Positions 1 to 6,329 of a stretch of DNA of 13,032 bases are shown here, in pieces. Below the pieces are notes generated by a model that was given only the letters and a program-made list of their open reading frames with translations, was not told the DNA's origin and searched no databases. Source of the DNA: an uncultured Oscillospiraceae bacterium. Its GTDB lineage: Bacteria > Bacillota > Clostridia > Oscillospirales > Oscillospiraceae. Made by a program: the position numbers and the translations under genes. The stretch is from positions 1 through 13,032 of the forward strand of contig CAAGIT010000003.1 in NCBI GenBank assembly GCA_900769995.1, in the 5' to 3' direction. Each line of letters opens with the position of its first letter. Positions within the stretch are counted from its first letter, which is position 1.

Positions 1-137
1 TAGCGAGCTTGTTCCGGTGGCTCAATAATTCATGAGCGTTTCTCTGCTAAGTGGCTCACTTTTATATTAGCGTTTACACCGATTGGAAATGCGTTCGGAT
101 TTTTTGTTTATATCAAAGACATTACATATTGACAATA
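1..137 (+). other. Left-edge region, possible end of an upstream gene
   Basis: No complete gene is visible here. Two plus-strand frames are open from the left edge and stop early: one ends with residues SELVPVAQ at a TAA (26-28), another ends at a TGA (33-35). The third frame is open from 4 to a TGA at 130-132, but it has an in-frame TAG at 1-3 and no ATG, GTG or TTG. Its hydrophobic translation (WLTFILAFTPIGNAFGFF) resembles a membrane segment. The terminator at 138-174 implies that some plus-strand transcript ends here. Which frame carried the gene cannot be decided from this window. Confidence 0.25.
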
Positions 138-174
138 ACGCCCGGAGGATTTTGCTTATTCTCCGGGCGTTTTT
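138..174 (+). terminator. Rho-independent terminator of the upstream plus-strand unit
   Basis: A perfect 10-bp GC-rich stem (ACGCCCGGAG at 138-147 with CTCCGGGCGT at 161-170) encloses a 13-nt loop. The right arm ends in T170, which starts a run of five T (170-174). This is a classical intrinsic terminator for transcription entering from the left edge. Confidence 0.8.
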
Positions 175-311
175 CACATGGCGATTGCCCAAAGGATGTA
201 TCTGATATCCTCGTCTTGATGAAAAAGAGGTTAGGGGATCTATTGCTCGAGTCAAAGCAGAACACAAGTCAAGAACGTGTAGACGACCGCTGTTAATTTT
301 GCAAAATGGGA
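175..311. other. Short intergenic region without a clear gene
   Basis: Between the terminator and the lipoprotein stop I see no gene with a ribosome binding site. A plus-strand frame here is open to a TAA at 294-296, with a possible 25-residue ORF starting with ATG at 222 (MKKRLGDLLLESKQ...). It has no Shine-Dalgarno sequence and overlaps no recognised feature. A perfect palindrome ATTTTGCAAAAT (296-307) lies just past the lipoprotein stop; it is too AT-rich and has no T-run, so it is not a convincing terminator. Confidence 0.3.
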
Positions 312-764
312 TTAATTCGAGTTGGTTTCAATTTCAAACTGCTGGGTTTTGTGGCAGTAGACGCAGGTGAAGCTGCCGTGGTAGGTGCCGCTCAGCGCGT
401 GATGGTTAGAACTGCCGGGTTGCTCTTTGCCGCAGGACGCGCATACCTTTTTGAAGGTATACTTCCCGGTCCCGTCGTAGTCAGTCACCACCGCGCCCTT
501 GATACCCACATGATGATAAGTTTTCGGCGGTTCTGTTTCCGCGATATAGATGGTGCTTTCTTCTGCGAATTCTGTAGTGGATTCCGTAACAGTGGATTCC
601 GTCTTGGGCGGTTCCGTTGCCAACGCGGCGGTTTCCTCTGTCACACTGGCATCTGTCTGCAACGGGAGCGCAGCATCCGTCGGAACTTCTTCCGTACCGA
701 CGCCGCACGCAACCAAAGCAAGGCATAGGGCAATGCATAAAGCAAATAGGATTTCTTTTTTCAT
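312..764 (-). CDS. Small lipoprotein with C-terminal zinc-ribbon-like domain
   Basis: This encodes 150 residues. The start is the ATG at 762-764, preceded at 6 bp by AGGAGGT (771-777); an upstream in-frame ATG at 806 lacks such a site. The N-terminus is a lipoprotein signal: MKK, a hydrophobic stretch (5-19) and the lipobox LVAC with Cys20, so the mature protein should be anchored on the outer face of the cytoplasmic membrane. Residues 24-82 are a low-complexity Thr/Glu/Pro/Ala linker containing two copies of TEPPKT (50-55 and 77-82). The C-terminal part has C108-x2-C111 and C134-x2-C137 with His121, His122, His129 and His138 nearby, which suggests a four-Cys metal site. I do not recognise the family. 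The gene lies 65 bp behind the UDG-like gene on the same strand and has no convincing promoter of its own. A role in metal binding or surface sensing is inference. Confidence 0.8.
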   Translation of the reverse strand: MKKEILFALCIALCLALVACGVGTEEVPTDAALPLQTDASVTEETAALATEPPKTESTVTESTTEFAEESTIYIAETEPPKTYHHVGIKGAVVTDYDGTGKYTFKKVCASCGKEQPGSSNHHALSGTYHGSFTCVYCHKTQQFEIETNSN

Positions 765-829
765 AAAACTACCTCCTGTAATTTGGGTAGTTTTACAATA
801 GCACAACCGATGGGGAGAAAGTGGTACAC

Positions 830-1606
830 TTACTTATTTAAAAGATTGTGCAATGCACTTACTAACTCTTGCTTTCCTGAGCGACCGTCATAACGCTTGA
901 TAGGTCGATTCCACCAAGAACAGCATGGGTGAACAGTGTTGATAACCCGTTTGTCCTTTTCTTCCATTTTCTCTTTTTGATTGTAGTAAGCCCTATACGC
1001 TGCTTTGGAAGTGAATATAATGGCGTTAGGTTGCAAAATTTTAATAACATCATCTAAGACGGAACAAGATTTTTCTACTGCATATTGGTAAACGGCAGCA
1101 GGATCATCTGTTTCTTTTGCTGCCTTGTAAAGCGAATCCCGAAAACTCATTCCCTGATACAGAGACGGCATTTGACAGAAATTAATAAATGCAAAGTAAT
1201 GAAATTTTTGCTTTTCGTCATCGCATTCCGGCAAGCCCCCCACGGCTTCGTCAAAGGCACGAATCATATTCAAAAAGATACTGTAGTTTCTTTGATTCTT
1301 GTTTAGAAACCTTCCAATCACATCCCGGGTGTTGTACCAACTACCCCAACATCTCGTTTCCGGGTCTCCATCCGGATGCCGATACAAGTCAGCGCATTCA
1401 TCTCTCCACCACTTGTCAAAATATTCTAAGCAAAACGGAGCAAAAGCGTCACTTTGACCTATGTAGTGGCTTTCTCCCACCTGCAAAACTCTGTATTCCG
1501 GAAAGTGATCGCCAATGAAAGGCTTATACTCCGGATGGAGCTGATAGAAAGGGATTGCATCCAAAGCATTTTCGATTTCTGATACACCAATAAAAGGTTT
1601 AGTCAT
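830..1606 (-). CDS. Uracil-DNA-glycosylase-superfamily-like protein
   Basis: This encodes 258 residues with no signal peptide or membrane segment. The order of motifs recalls the UDG fold: VGESHYIG (43-50) at the place of motif A, where classical members have GxDPYH or GExPG; a hydrophobic strand with Asn and Cys (INFCQMPS, 141-148); a predicted strand IIFTS (196-200); and TVHPCCSWWNRP (224-235), which matches the HP[S/x] motif B that carries the catalytic His in the superfamily. The GESHY signature and the Trp-rich tail of motif B are not those of families 1 to 6, so the substrate is unknown and it may not be a uracil glycosylase. The start ATG follows a G-rich stretch (GGGGGTGGG, 1610-1618), a poor Shine-Dalgarno match. 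It begins 15 bp after the WYL regulator stop, so the two are probably co-transcribed. The assignment comes from motif reading alone. Confidence 0.55.
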   Translation of the reverse strand: MTKPFIGVSEIENALDAIPFYQLHPEYKPFIGDHFPEYRVLQVGESHYIGQSDAFAPFCLEYFDKWWRDECADLYRHPDGDPETRCWGSWYNTRDVIGRFLNKNQRNYSIFLNMIRAFDEAVGGLPECDDEKQKFHYFAFINFCQMPSLYQGMSFRDSLYKAAKETDDPAAVYQYAVEKSCSVLDDVIKILQPNAIIFTSKAAYRAYYNQKEKMEEKDKRVINTVHPCCSWWNRPIKRYDGRSGKQELVSALHNLLNK

Positions 1607-1621
1607 ATTCCCACCCCCACT

Positions 1622-2659
1622 TTATTCCGTTTCATATTTTTGTAACGCTTCCTGTAAATCTGTTTTCACGGTTTGCGCCAAGTCACTCGGCAAAAGTATT
1701 CTGGCATGGCGGCAGTATTGCAGCGCCCAATGGCGCATAGCGTGCCAATTGACGGTGACACGGGCGGTGACTTCGTCTTCGGTTTCGTCGGAGAAGGCGA
1801 TCTCCGTGCCAAACCAGTCAATCACATCGTTGAGGATGTTCTTCTTCATTCGGAAGGTAACCGGGATGCTTTCACCGCTGAACATATACAAATGTTCTGC
1901 CATATGCTTGGGCAGGTGCAGACCGTTCTTCATTCCCTCCACCTGCTTCACTGGCTTTGCCGGGGTGTCCAGCAGGCGGATGTTTGTGATCCGATCAAGG
2001 CGGTAATTGGCAAGGTCATCGTACTTATCATAATTGCCGATCAGGTAGTAGCGGCCGTTGGTTGCTGCCATCTGATAGGGATTAACAATGTACTCCCGGT
2101 CACGCTTGGGGTGCAGTTTCTTGTCCGTGCCGTATTCGTTATAGGTGAAGGCCACCTGCTTGCCCTTGTCAATCGCTTCGTCCAGAATCTCAATGGTGTA
2201 GAATAATTGCCCGTTCTTGGGGGCCGTTTCCAGCAGTGTAGAGATAAAGCGTACTCTGGACTTGAAATACCGGTTGGACAGGCCCTCCAGCTTACCAACC
2301 AGCTCCTTGCACTGGCTGTAGGGGATGTGCTTGGAGAATAACAGGCTGTCGATCAGCAGCCGCAGCTCGGCATCCGTGAACTCCCGCTCCAAATAGAAGT
2401 CAGACAGAATATAGCTTTCTTCCATCTCACCTTCCTTATTTGGGTACATCCGCAGCGTTTCGGTGAACTCAATGGGGTAGCCCATTTCCAAAAGGCTCGT
2501 GATATTGCGCTTCACGCTCTTGCGGTCGGCCTTCATATCATAGTCCCGTTCCAAAAGCTCCATGATATCATTTTGGCTCAGTTTGTGATTCTCGTCCGTA
2601 TACTGACGCAGGATATCCAGAATTGCAAAGCTCAGCTTTTTCCGTATCAGATTGCTCAT
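1622..2659 (-). CDS. WYL-domain transcriptional regulator
   Basis: This encodes 345 residues, the usual length for single-WYL regulators. Residues 1-75 form a DeoR/HTH_11-like winged helix (ADRKSVKRNITSLLEMGYPIEF, 44-65, fits the recognition helix and wing). Residues about 155-230 form the WYL core, with YYL at 204-206 replacing the eponymous WYL and the conserved NYRLDRI at 218-224. Residues 260-340 fit the C-terminal WCX extension. WYL domains bind nucleic acid or nucleotide ligands and control DNA-damage or phage-defence genes in several systems (family knowledge). The ATG start has GGGTGA upstream (in 2663-2671, read on the minus strand). A palindrome at 2677-2698, 17 bp before the start, suggests autoregulation. 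The next gene, the UDG-like protein, begins 15 bp after the stop, so it is the likely co-regulated partner. Confidence 0.9.
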   Translation of the reverse strand: MSNLIRKKLSFAILDILRQYTDENHKLSQNDIMELLERDYDMKADRKSVKRNITSLLEMGYPIEFTETLRMYPNKEGEMEESYILSDFYLEREFTDAELRLLIDSLLFSKHIPYSQCKELVGKLEGLSNRYFKSRVRFISTLLETAPKNGQLFYTIEILDEAIDKGKQVAFTYNEYGTDKKLHPKRDREYIVNPYQMAATNGRYYLIGNYDKYDDLANYRLDRITNIRLLDTPAKPVKQVEGMKNGLHLPKHMAEHLYMFSGESIPVTFRMKKNILNDVIDWFGTEIAFSDETEDEVTARVTVNWHAMRHWALQYCRHARILLPSDLAQTVKTDLQEALQKYETE

Positions 2660-2676
2660 AGTCTATCACCCTTTTC

Positions 2677-2698
2677 ATAGTATCATGTTTGACACTAT
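2677..2698. promoter_or_regulatory. Palindromic operator candidate upstream of the WYL regulator
   Basis: Two 9-bp arms, ATAGTATCA (2677-2685) and TGACACTAT (2690-2698), are inverted around TGTT with one mismatch. On the minus strand the palindrome overlaps a possible -10 box TATAGT (2694-2699), 18 bp from a weak -35 TTTTTG (2718-2723). A site in this position would let a bound regulator block transcription. The WYL protein encoded next to it is the natural candidate; that link is inference. Confidence 0.5.
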
Positions 2699-2700
2699 AT

Positions 2701-2742
2701 TACAACACCCGATGGGGCAAAAATATCTCATCGGGTGTTGTA
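2701..2742. repeat. Perfect 14-bp stem hairpin between LRR and WYL genes
   Basis: TACAACACCCGATG (2701-2714) and CATCGGGTGTTGTA (2729-2742) are perfect inverted copies around a 14-nt loop. It begins a few bases after the LRR gene stop (2747), so it probably ends that transcript. No good T-run follows on the minus strand (TAATATAG), which is atypical for an intrinsic terminator. The hairpin DNA also overlaps the place where the WYL promoter should lie. Confidence 0.65.
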
Positions 2743-2746
2743 TGTA

Positions 2747-3856
2747 TTAGATTTCTTTATAGGCAATACCGTTCTTTCTTGCATAAGCAATCGCATAAGA
2801 GCCTGTAGGCGCATGAATCACCAATTTGTCACAATTAGCAAACGCGTCTTCACCGATAAATTTTAGTGTATCCGGCAATTCAATTGTTTCGAGGTTTTCA
2901 CACCATTGGAACGCGCAGGGATGGATTTCCTCCAAATTCGCCGACATTTCAACCGCCTTTAGATTTTCACAACCGATAAACGCATTTTCACCGATTCCGA
3001 TTAGACTGTCTGGCAGAACAACACATTCCAATCTGCTATTCCAGTAAAAGAGGTTATCCCGCAACACCTGAACACCTTCCGGTATCACAACTTTTTTGGG
3101 TCTTACTCCTGAAAAAGCGTTACCATCTATGGCGCGCACGCCTGCAGGGATCTCAACATATCCATCTGCACGGCAAAATACATTGATCAGCAATTCTCCG
3201 TTTTTAGTGTAAAGTCCAAATTCGTCCTTTTTAAGAACGGGGTTATTTTTACAGATCTTCACCTGATCATAACCAAGATGACAACCCGCAAAAACACCTT
3301 CGCCGACATGCTTGATGCTGTTGGGAATCGTAATGCTTTTGAAACCGCAGTATGCAAAAGCCCCTTCACCGATCACTTCTACGGAAGGTGGTATGATAAG
3401 GTTCTCTAAGAAGCGTCCCATAAAAGCATAATCGTCAATAACCTTCACTGTAGCCGGTAACCGATACTCCGGTAGATCCTGCATATTCCGGGTTGCAAAA
3501 ATAATTCTTCTTTTATCTCTGCTGAACACTATGCCGTCGATCATTTCTGCAGCAGGACACTGCGGATCAATTATGAGATCTTGCAAATAGAATGTACCTA
3601 AAAAAGCACCGGGTTCAATTTCTTTTACACTTGCAGGGATATGGATCTTCTCGATAGGCTGGTCATTTTCAGATTCCCAATCATCAAATTGCTCCGCCGG
3701 CATATCCGCCCAAGAAAATACACCCGCCGCAATGGTTTCCACATTGTCGGGAATGTTTACAATCCCGCTCTCGTCTACGATATACTTTTTCAGAACACCA
3801 TTTTCTATTTGAATATATGGACGCTGATGAACGGTTTCTTCTTGATCCAGAAACAT
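2747..3856 (-). CDS. BspA-type leucine-rich-repeat protein (LRR_5), cytoplasmic
   Basis: This encodes 369 residues. From about residue 30 to the end the protein consists of roughly eight imperfect LRR_5/BspA repeats of about 23 residues with the core pattern IxIPxSVxxIGxxAFxxCxxL; clear examples are IIPPSVEVIGEGAFAYCGF, ITIPNSIKHVGEGVFAGCHL and IELPDTLKFIGEDAFANCDKL. The protein closes with the segment GSYAIAYARKNGIAY, a frequent ending of such proteins. BspA repeats usually serve protein or surface binding in secreted proteins, but here no signal peptide, lipobox, sortase motif or membrane anchor is present, so it is probably cytoplasmic. The start ATG is supported by AGGAGGG (3864-3870) at 7 bp. 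A strong promoter lies just upstream (3886-3915), so the gene is transcribed independently of the Spo0A-like gene. Function unknown. Confidence 0.85.
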   Translation of the reverse strand: MFLDQEETVHQRPYIQIENGVLKKYIVDESGIVNIPDNVETIAAGVFSWADMPAEQFDDWESENDQPIEKIHIPASVKEIEPGAFLGTFYLQDLIIDPQCPAAEMIDGIVFSRDKRRIIFATRNMQDLPEYRLPATVKVIDDYAFMGRFLENLIIPPSVEVIGEGAFAYCGFKSITIPNSIKHVGEGVFAGCHLGYDQVKICKNNPVLKKDEFGLYTKNGELLINVFCRADGYVEIPAGVRAIDGNAFSGVRPKKVVIPEGVQVLRDNLFYWNSRLECVVLPDSLIGIGENAFIGCENLKAVEMSANLEEIHPCAFQWCENLETIELPDTLKFIGEDAFANCDKLVIHAPTGSYAIAYARKNGIAYKEI

Positions 3857-3885
3857 TTCCAGTCCCTCCTTGGTAGGATAATTTC

Positions 3886-3915
3886 ATTATACACTGTACA
3901 TTATTGATAAATCAA
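3886..3915 (-). promoter_or_regulatory. Sigma-A type promoter of the LRR gene
   Basis: On the minus strand, -35 TTGATT (3910-3915) and a perfect -10 TATAAT (3886-3891) are separated by 18 bp. The start of transcription would lie near 3879, shortly before the AGGAGGG site of the LRR gene. Confidence 0.7.
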
Positions 3916-3917
3916 TA
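3902..3917. promoter_or_regulatory. Palindrome over the -35 box of the LRR promoter
   Basis: TATTGAT (3902-3908) and ATCAATA (3911-3917) are perfect inverted 7-bp arms with a 2-bp centre. The -35 hexamer lies inside, so a dimeric repressor bound here would block RNA polymerase. It is not a Spo0A box (TGTCGAA). AT-rich palindromes of this size can occur by chance. Confidence 0.35.
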
Positions 3918-3925
3918 GATTTCCA

Positions 3926-4696
3926 TCATGTAATATCTGTATGATTTTTCATCCAAAGCCGAATCCGATCTGCAACAATTGAAATGAATTCCGAGTTTGT
4001 GGGTTTTCCTTTTGTATTGGACACAGTATATCCAAAATATCCCTGCAGCGTATCTAAATCACCACGGTCCCAAGCCACTTCTATGGCGTGCCGTATGGCA
4101 CGCATAACCCGTTCAGCAGTGGTATTGAAGATGTCAGCAACTTCCTTATATCTACACTTCAAGATTGCCCTATTCTCATCTTTGTCTTTTACAGCAAGAA
4201 TGATTGCCTCTCGCAGGTACTGATATCCTTTTATGTTTGCCGGAAGGCCAATATCATGGAGGATACTTGTTACAAGAGCTTCCACACTTCTCTCCCCGTT
4301 CCAAAGGAAGATCACAGGGCTGTCTTTCTCTCCGGTCACCATTCGCTGAAGGCTTTTTATCACCACATCAACGCCGCAGGGTTTATGGATCAATTGCTGT
4401 GCTCCCATGCGGACCGCTGATGCCGCAACATAGTTGCTGATAAAGGCGGAGGCGACCACGGTTTTCGGGCGATGCTGGTTGCTCCGTATCTGTTCCAAAA
4501 CCGTGAGACCATCGTATTTGGTCAACAGCAGATCCAGTACAAGTATGTCCGGCCGCTTATGTTTAACCATTTGAATTGCCTGTTCACCATCCGTGGCAAG
4601 ATCGACCACCTCAAACATATCACAGGCTTGCAGTGCCGTCATCAGTTCAGTAGAAAACTGCTCATCCGCGTCAGCAATTAAGATTTTCTTTTTCAT
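3926..4696 (-). CDS. spo0A: Spo0A-like sporulation response regulator
   Basis: This encodes 256 residues, close to the usual Spo0A length of about 260. The N-terminal receiver (about 3-120) has Asp9 in the acidic pocket, the phosphoacceptor Asp55 in LVLDLLL, Ser83 at the Thr position and Lys105 in HKPCG. The C-terminal effector (about 145-256) is clearly the Spo0A DNA-binding domain: GYQYLREAI, the recognition-helix region TTAERVMRAIRHAIEVAWDRG, and GYTVSNTKGKPTNSEFISIVAD. Phosphorylated Spo0A is the master switch for sporulation and stationary-phase genes. Two points are odd: the acidic pair is D-A-D rather than D-D, and the MP after the phosphoacceptor is replaced (LLLTKYDG). The usual partner spoIVB is not upstream; a decayed region is. 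It could be a second, specialised copy. The start has AAGGAGA (4704-4710) at 7 bp. No TGTCGAA box was seen upstream. Confidence 0.9.
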   Translation of the reverse strand: MKKKILIADADEQFSTELMTALQACDMFEVVDLATDGEQAIQMVKHKRPDILVLDLLLTKYDGLTVLEQIRSNQHRPKTVVASAFISNYVAASAVRMGAQQLIHKPCGVDVVIKSLQRMVTGEKDSPVIFLWNGERSVEALVTSILHDIGLPANIKGYQYLREAIILAVKDKDENRAILKCRYKEVADIFNTTAERVMRAIRHAIEVAWDRGDLDTLQGYFGYTVSNTKGKPTNSEFISIVADRIRLWMKNHTDIT

Positions 4697-4802
4697 GTGT
4701 ATATCTCCTTTCAGGGAAATGTATCTCTTTTCCTGTCATAAGAATACAACAGTTGACGGGGCATTTTTGCTCCATCGAATCTGTTATGATGCATTCGTTC
4801 AC

Positions 4803-5176
4803 TGCTGGTTTGTATATCTTGGTCATGGAGCTAAAACAAGCAAGGGAGAAGTTCCGGTCACTGTATTTGAGAAGGCTATGCTTTATTGGGATTACGGCTG
4901 GGAGAATTTTAAGATCAGCGATTTGAAAAAACACAGGAATTTTACGTTCTGTCTGTCCAATGTAGAAGGTCGCGGAGAAAAGTGGTCTCTGCATATTATT
5001 GATAGCCGAACACGGTGGGAAGTTGCCCGACTGTAAAACTTCCGGCAGCCATAAAGAATGCTGTTGATAAGGAGGTATTTCTGCCGGAGAAAAATATCTT
5101 TAGGCTGGCATCTGCGTACAATTTTGACACAAAGTACATCGATGCCGGACATCCGGTAAACATCTGCAATGAGTGA
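4803..5176 (+). pseudogene. Frameshifted coding remnant, family unknown
   Basis: No intact gene lies between 4697 and 5332. Two plus-strand frames give protein-like sequence end to end. Frame A runs to a TAA at 5034-5036 and includes VFEKAMLYWDYGWENFKISD and EKWSLHIIDSRTRWEVA. Frame B is open from 5006 and includes KLPAAIKNAVDKEVFLPEKN, FRLASAYNFDTKYIDAGHPV and a TGA at 5174-5176. A one-base deletion near 5025-5038 would explain the shift. Neither piece has a start codon with a ribosome binding site, so the N-terminus is also lost or altered. I do not recognise the family. The rest of the gap (4697-4802 and 5177-5272) shows nothing beyond the ribosome binding site of the Spo0A-like gene. Confidence 0.4.
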
Positions 5177-5272
5177 TGTTACTATGATACAAGGCAAATA
5201 CAATGTTTCAAGCAAATGAATTTTCTCTGACTACTGCATATCAATCAACAGGAAAAGTCACAATAATTCCAG

Positions 5273-5301
5273 TTGCCACGCGGGAAAAACTATGGTATGA
5301 T
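5273..5301 (+). promoter_or_regulatory. Promoter of the exonuclease-mutY unit
   Basis: TTGCCA (5273-5278) and TATGAT (5296-5301) are separated by exactly 17 bp, and the TGG before the -10 box forms an extended -10 element. Transcription would begin near 5308, about 25 nt before the TTG start codon. Confidence 0.75.
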
Positions 5302-5332
5302 ACAATGAGTTTAAGGCGAGGAGGAAAACGGC

Positions 5333-6325
5333 TTGCAATATATTGTTTTGGATATGGAATGGAATCAGCCTTGGCCGGGTTCCTATGCCGCACGGAAGGT
5401 GCTGCCCGTGGAGATCCATGGCGAGATCATCCAAATCGGCGCTGTCCGTATGCTGGAGGACGGTACGGTTGCGGATGAATTTCAGGTGCTTGTCCGCCCG
5501 AAATATTATAAAAAGCTCAACAGCCGCGTTTCTAAGCTGACAGGTCTGCGTGATACGGTTTTGCGTGATGAGGGGCTGCCGTTTCCTGAGGCGTTGGCAC
5601 GGTTTCGTGCATGGATCGGCGGCGAGTGTATCTTCTTGACCTGGGGCTTTGATGATATTCGGATTTTGGAGGATAATATTCTTTTGCACGACGATGAGCC
5701 GGACTGGATCACCGAATGGTATAACGCACAGATGTTCTTTAATGCCCAGTGCGGCACGGACAGCTCACAGAAGGCACTGAAAACCGCGATGGAGCTGATC
5801 GGGATCGAGCCGAGCAGACAGGCGCACGATGCGCTGGGCGACGCGTATCACACGGCGTTGATATGCAGCCGTCTGGATCTCAAGCGCGGGATCGCAGAGT
5901 ATCAGCGGGCATTGCGCTCTCACGCTGATGGCTTCCATGGAAATCCGCCCGAGGGCTGTATCAGCCGCACGGTGTTCCACGGCTATGAGGATCGTGCCAA
6001 GGCGATGGACGCGATGGCGGAATTGAAAAGCTATTGTCCGCAATGCGGCGCAGCAATGGCAAACGGCGCGTGGGTCGCGCAGGAGGGTCGTCGCTATATG
6101 ACGATGGCTGCCTGCCCCGAGCACGGAAGATATTTGATTCGCGTCCGTTTGCAGAAGGAAGCGGATGGCACGATGCGGCTCAGCCGTCTGATTTACGAGG
6201 GCGCGTCCGATGCGGCGAGGAAGTTTGATGAATTGGCAGCCCGACGTGCGCAGGAGCGTGCCATGCGAAAGCCGGAGGGACAGCGCCGCCGCCATCGCAG
6301 ACACCGCCGCAGTACGGAAACCTAA
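5333..6325 (+). CDS. DEDDh 3'-5' exonuclease with C-terminal zinc finger
   Basis: This encodes 330 residues starting at a TTG codon; AGGAGG at 5319-5324 lies 8 bp upstream, and the first catalytic motif begins at residue 6, so no later start is possible. The exonuclease domain (about 1-185) is of the RNase T/ERI-1/KapD type: Asp7 and Glu9 in LDMEWNQ (Exo I), Asp107/Asp108 in TWGFDDIRIL (Exo II), and His165 with Asp170 in HDALGDAYHTALI (Exo III, DEDDh pattern). The family removes nucleotides from RNA or DNA 3' ends with two metal ions. Residues 235-264 carry C235-P-x-C238 and C261-P-x-H264, a probable zinc finger. The tail (about 300-326) is very basic (QRRRHRRHRRS) and may bind nucleic acid. 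mutY follows after 4 bp. Substrate unknown; RNA 3' trimming or a repair role are both possible. Confidence 0.88.
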   Translation: MQYIVLDMEWNQPWPGSYAARKVLPVEIHGEIIQIGAVRMLEDGTVADEFQVLVRPKYYKKLNSRVSKLTGLRDTVLRDEGLPFPEALARFRAWIGGECIFLTWGFDDIRILEDNILLHDDEPDWITEWYNAQMFFNAQCGTDSSQKALKTAMELIGIEPSRQAHDALGDAYHTALICSRLDLKRGIAEYQRALRSHADGFHGNPPEGCISRTVFHGYEDRAKAMDAMAELKSYCPQCGAAMANGAWVAQEGRRYMTMAACPEHGRYLIRVRLQKEADGTMRLSRLIYEGASDAARKFDELAARRAQERAMRKPEGQRRRHRRHRRSTET

Positions 6326-6329
6326 GCTT

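Noticed and set aside
50..82. Repeated use of similar bases around 24-60 as a possible repeat or attachment site
   Set aside because: GTGGCTCA occurs twice (about 17-24 and 51-58), but two 8-mers are too short to support an att site or mobile element.
4786..4928. Short plus-strand ORF beginning with two ATG codons
   Set aside because: No Shine-Dalgarno sequence, no recognisable motif, and it runs in a different frame from the better protein-like remnant in the same place.
5034..5036. Programmed frameshift at the stop of the remnant
   Set aside because: No slippery heptamer precedes the stop and no downstream stem is evident. Simple decay explains it better.
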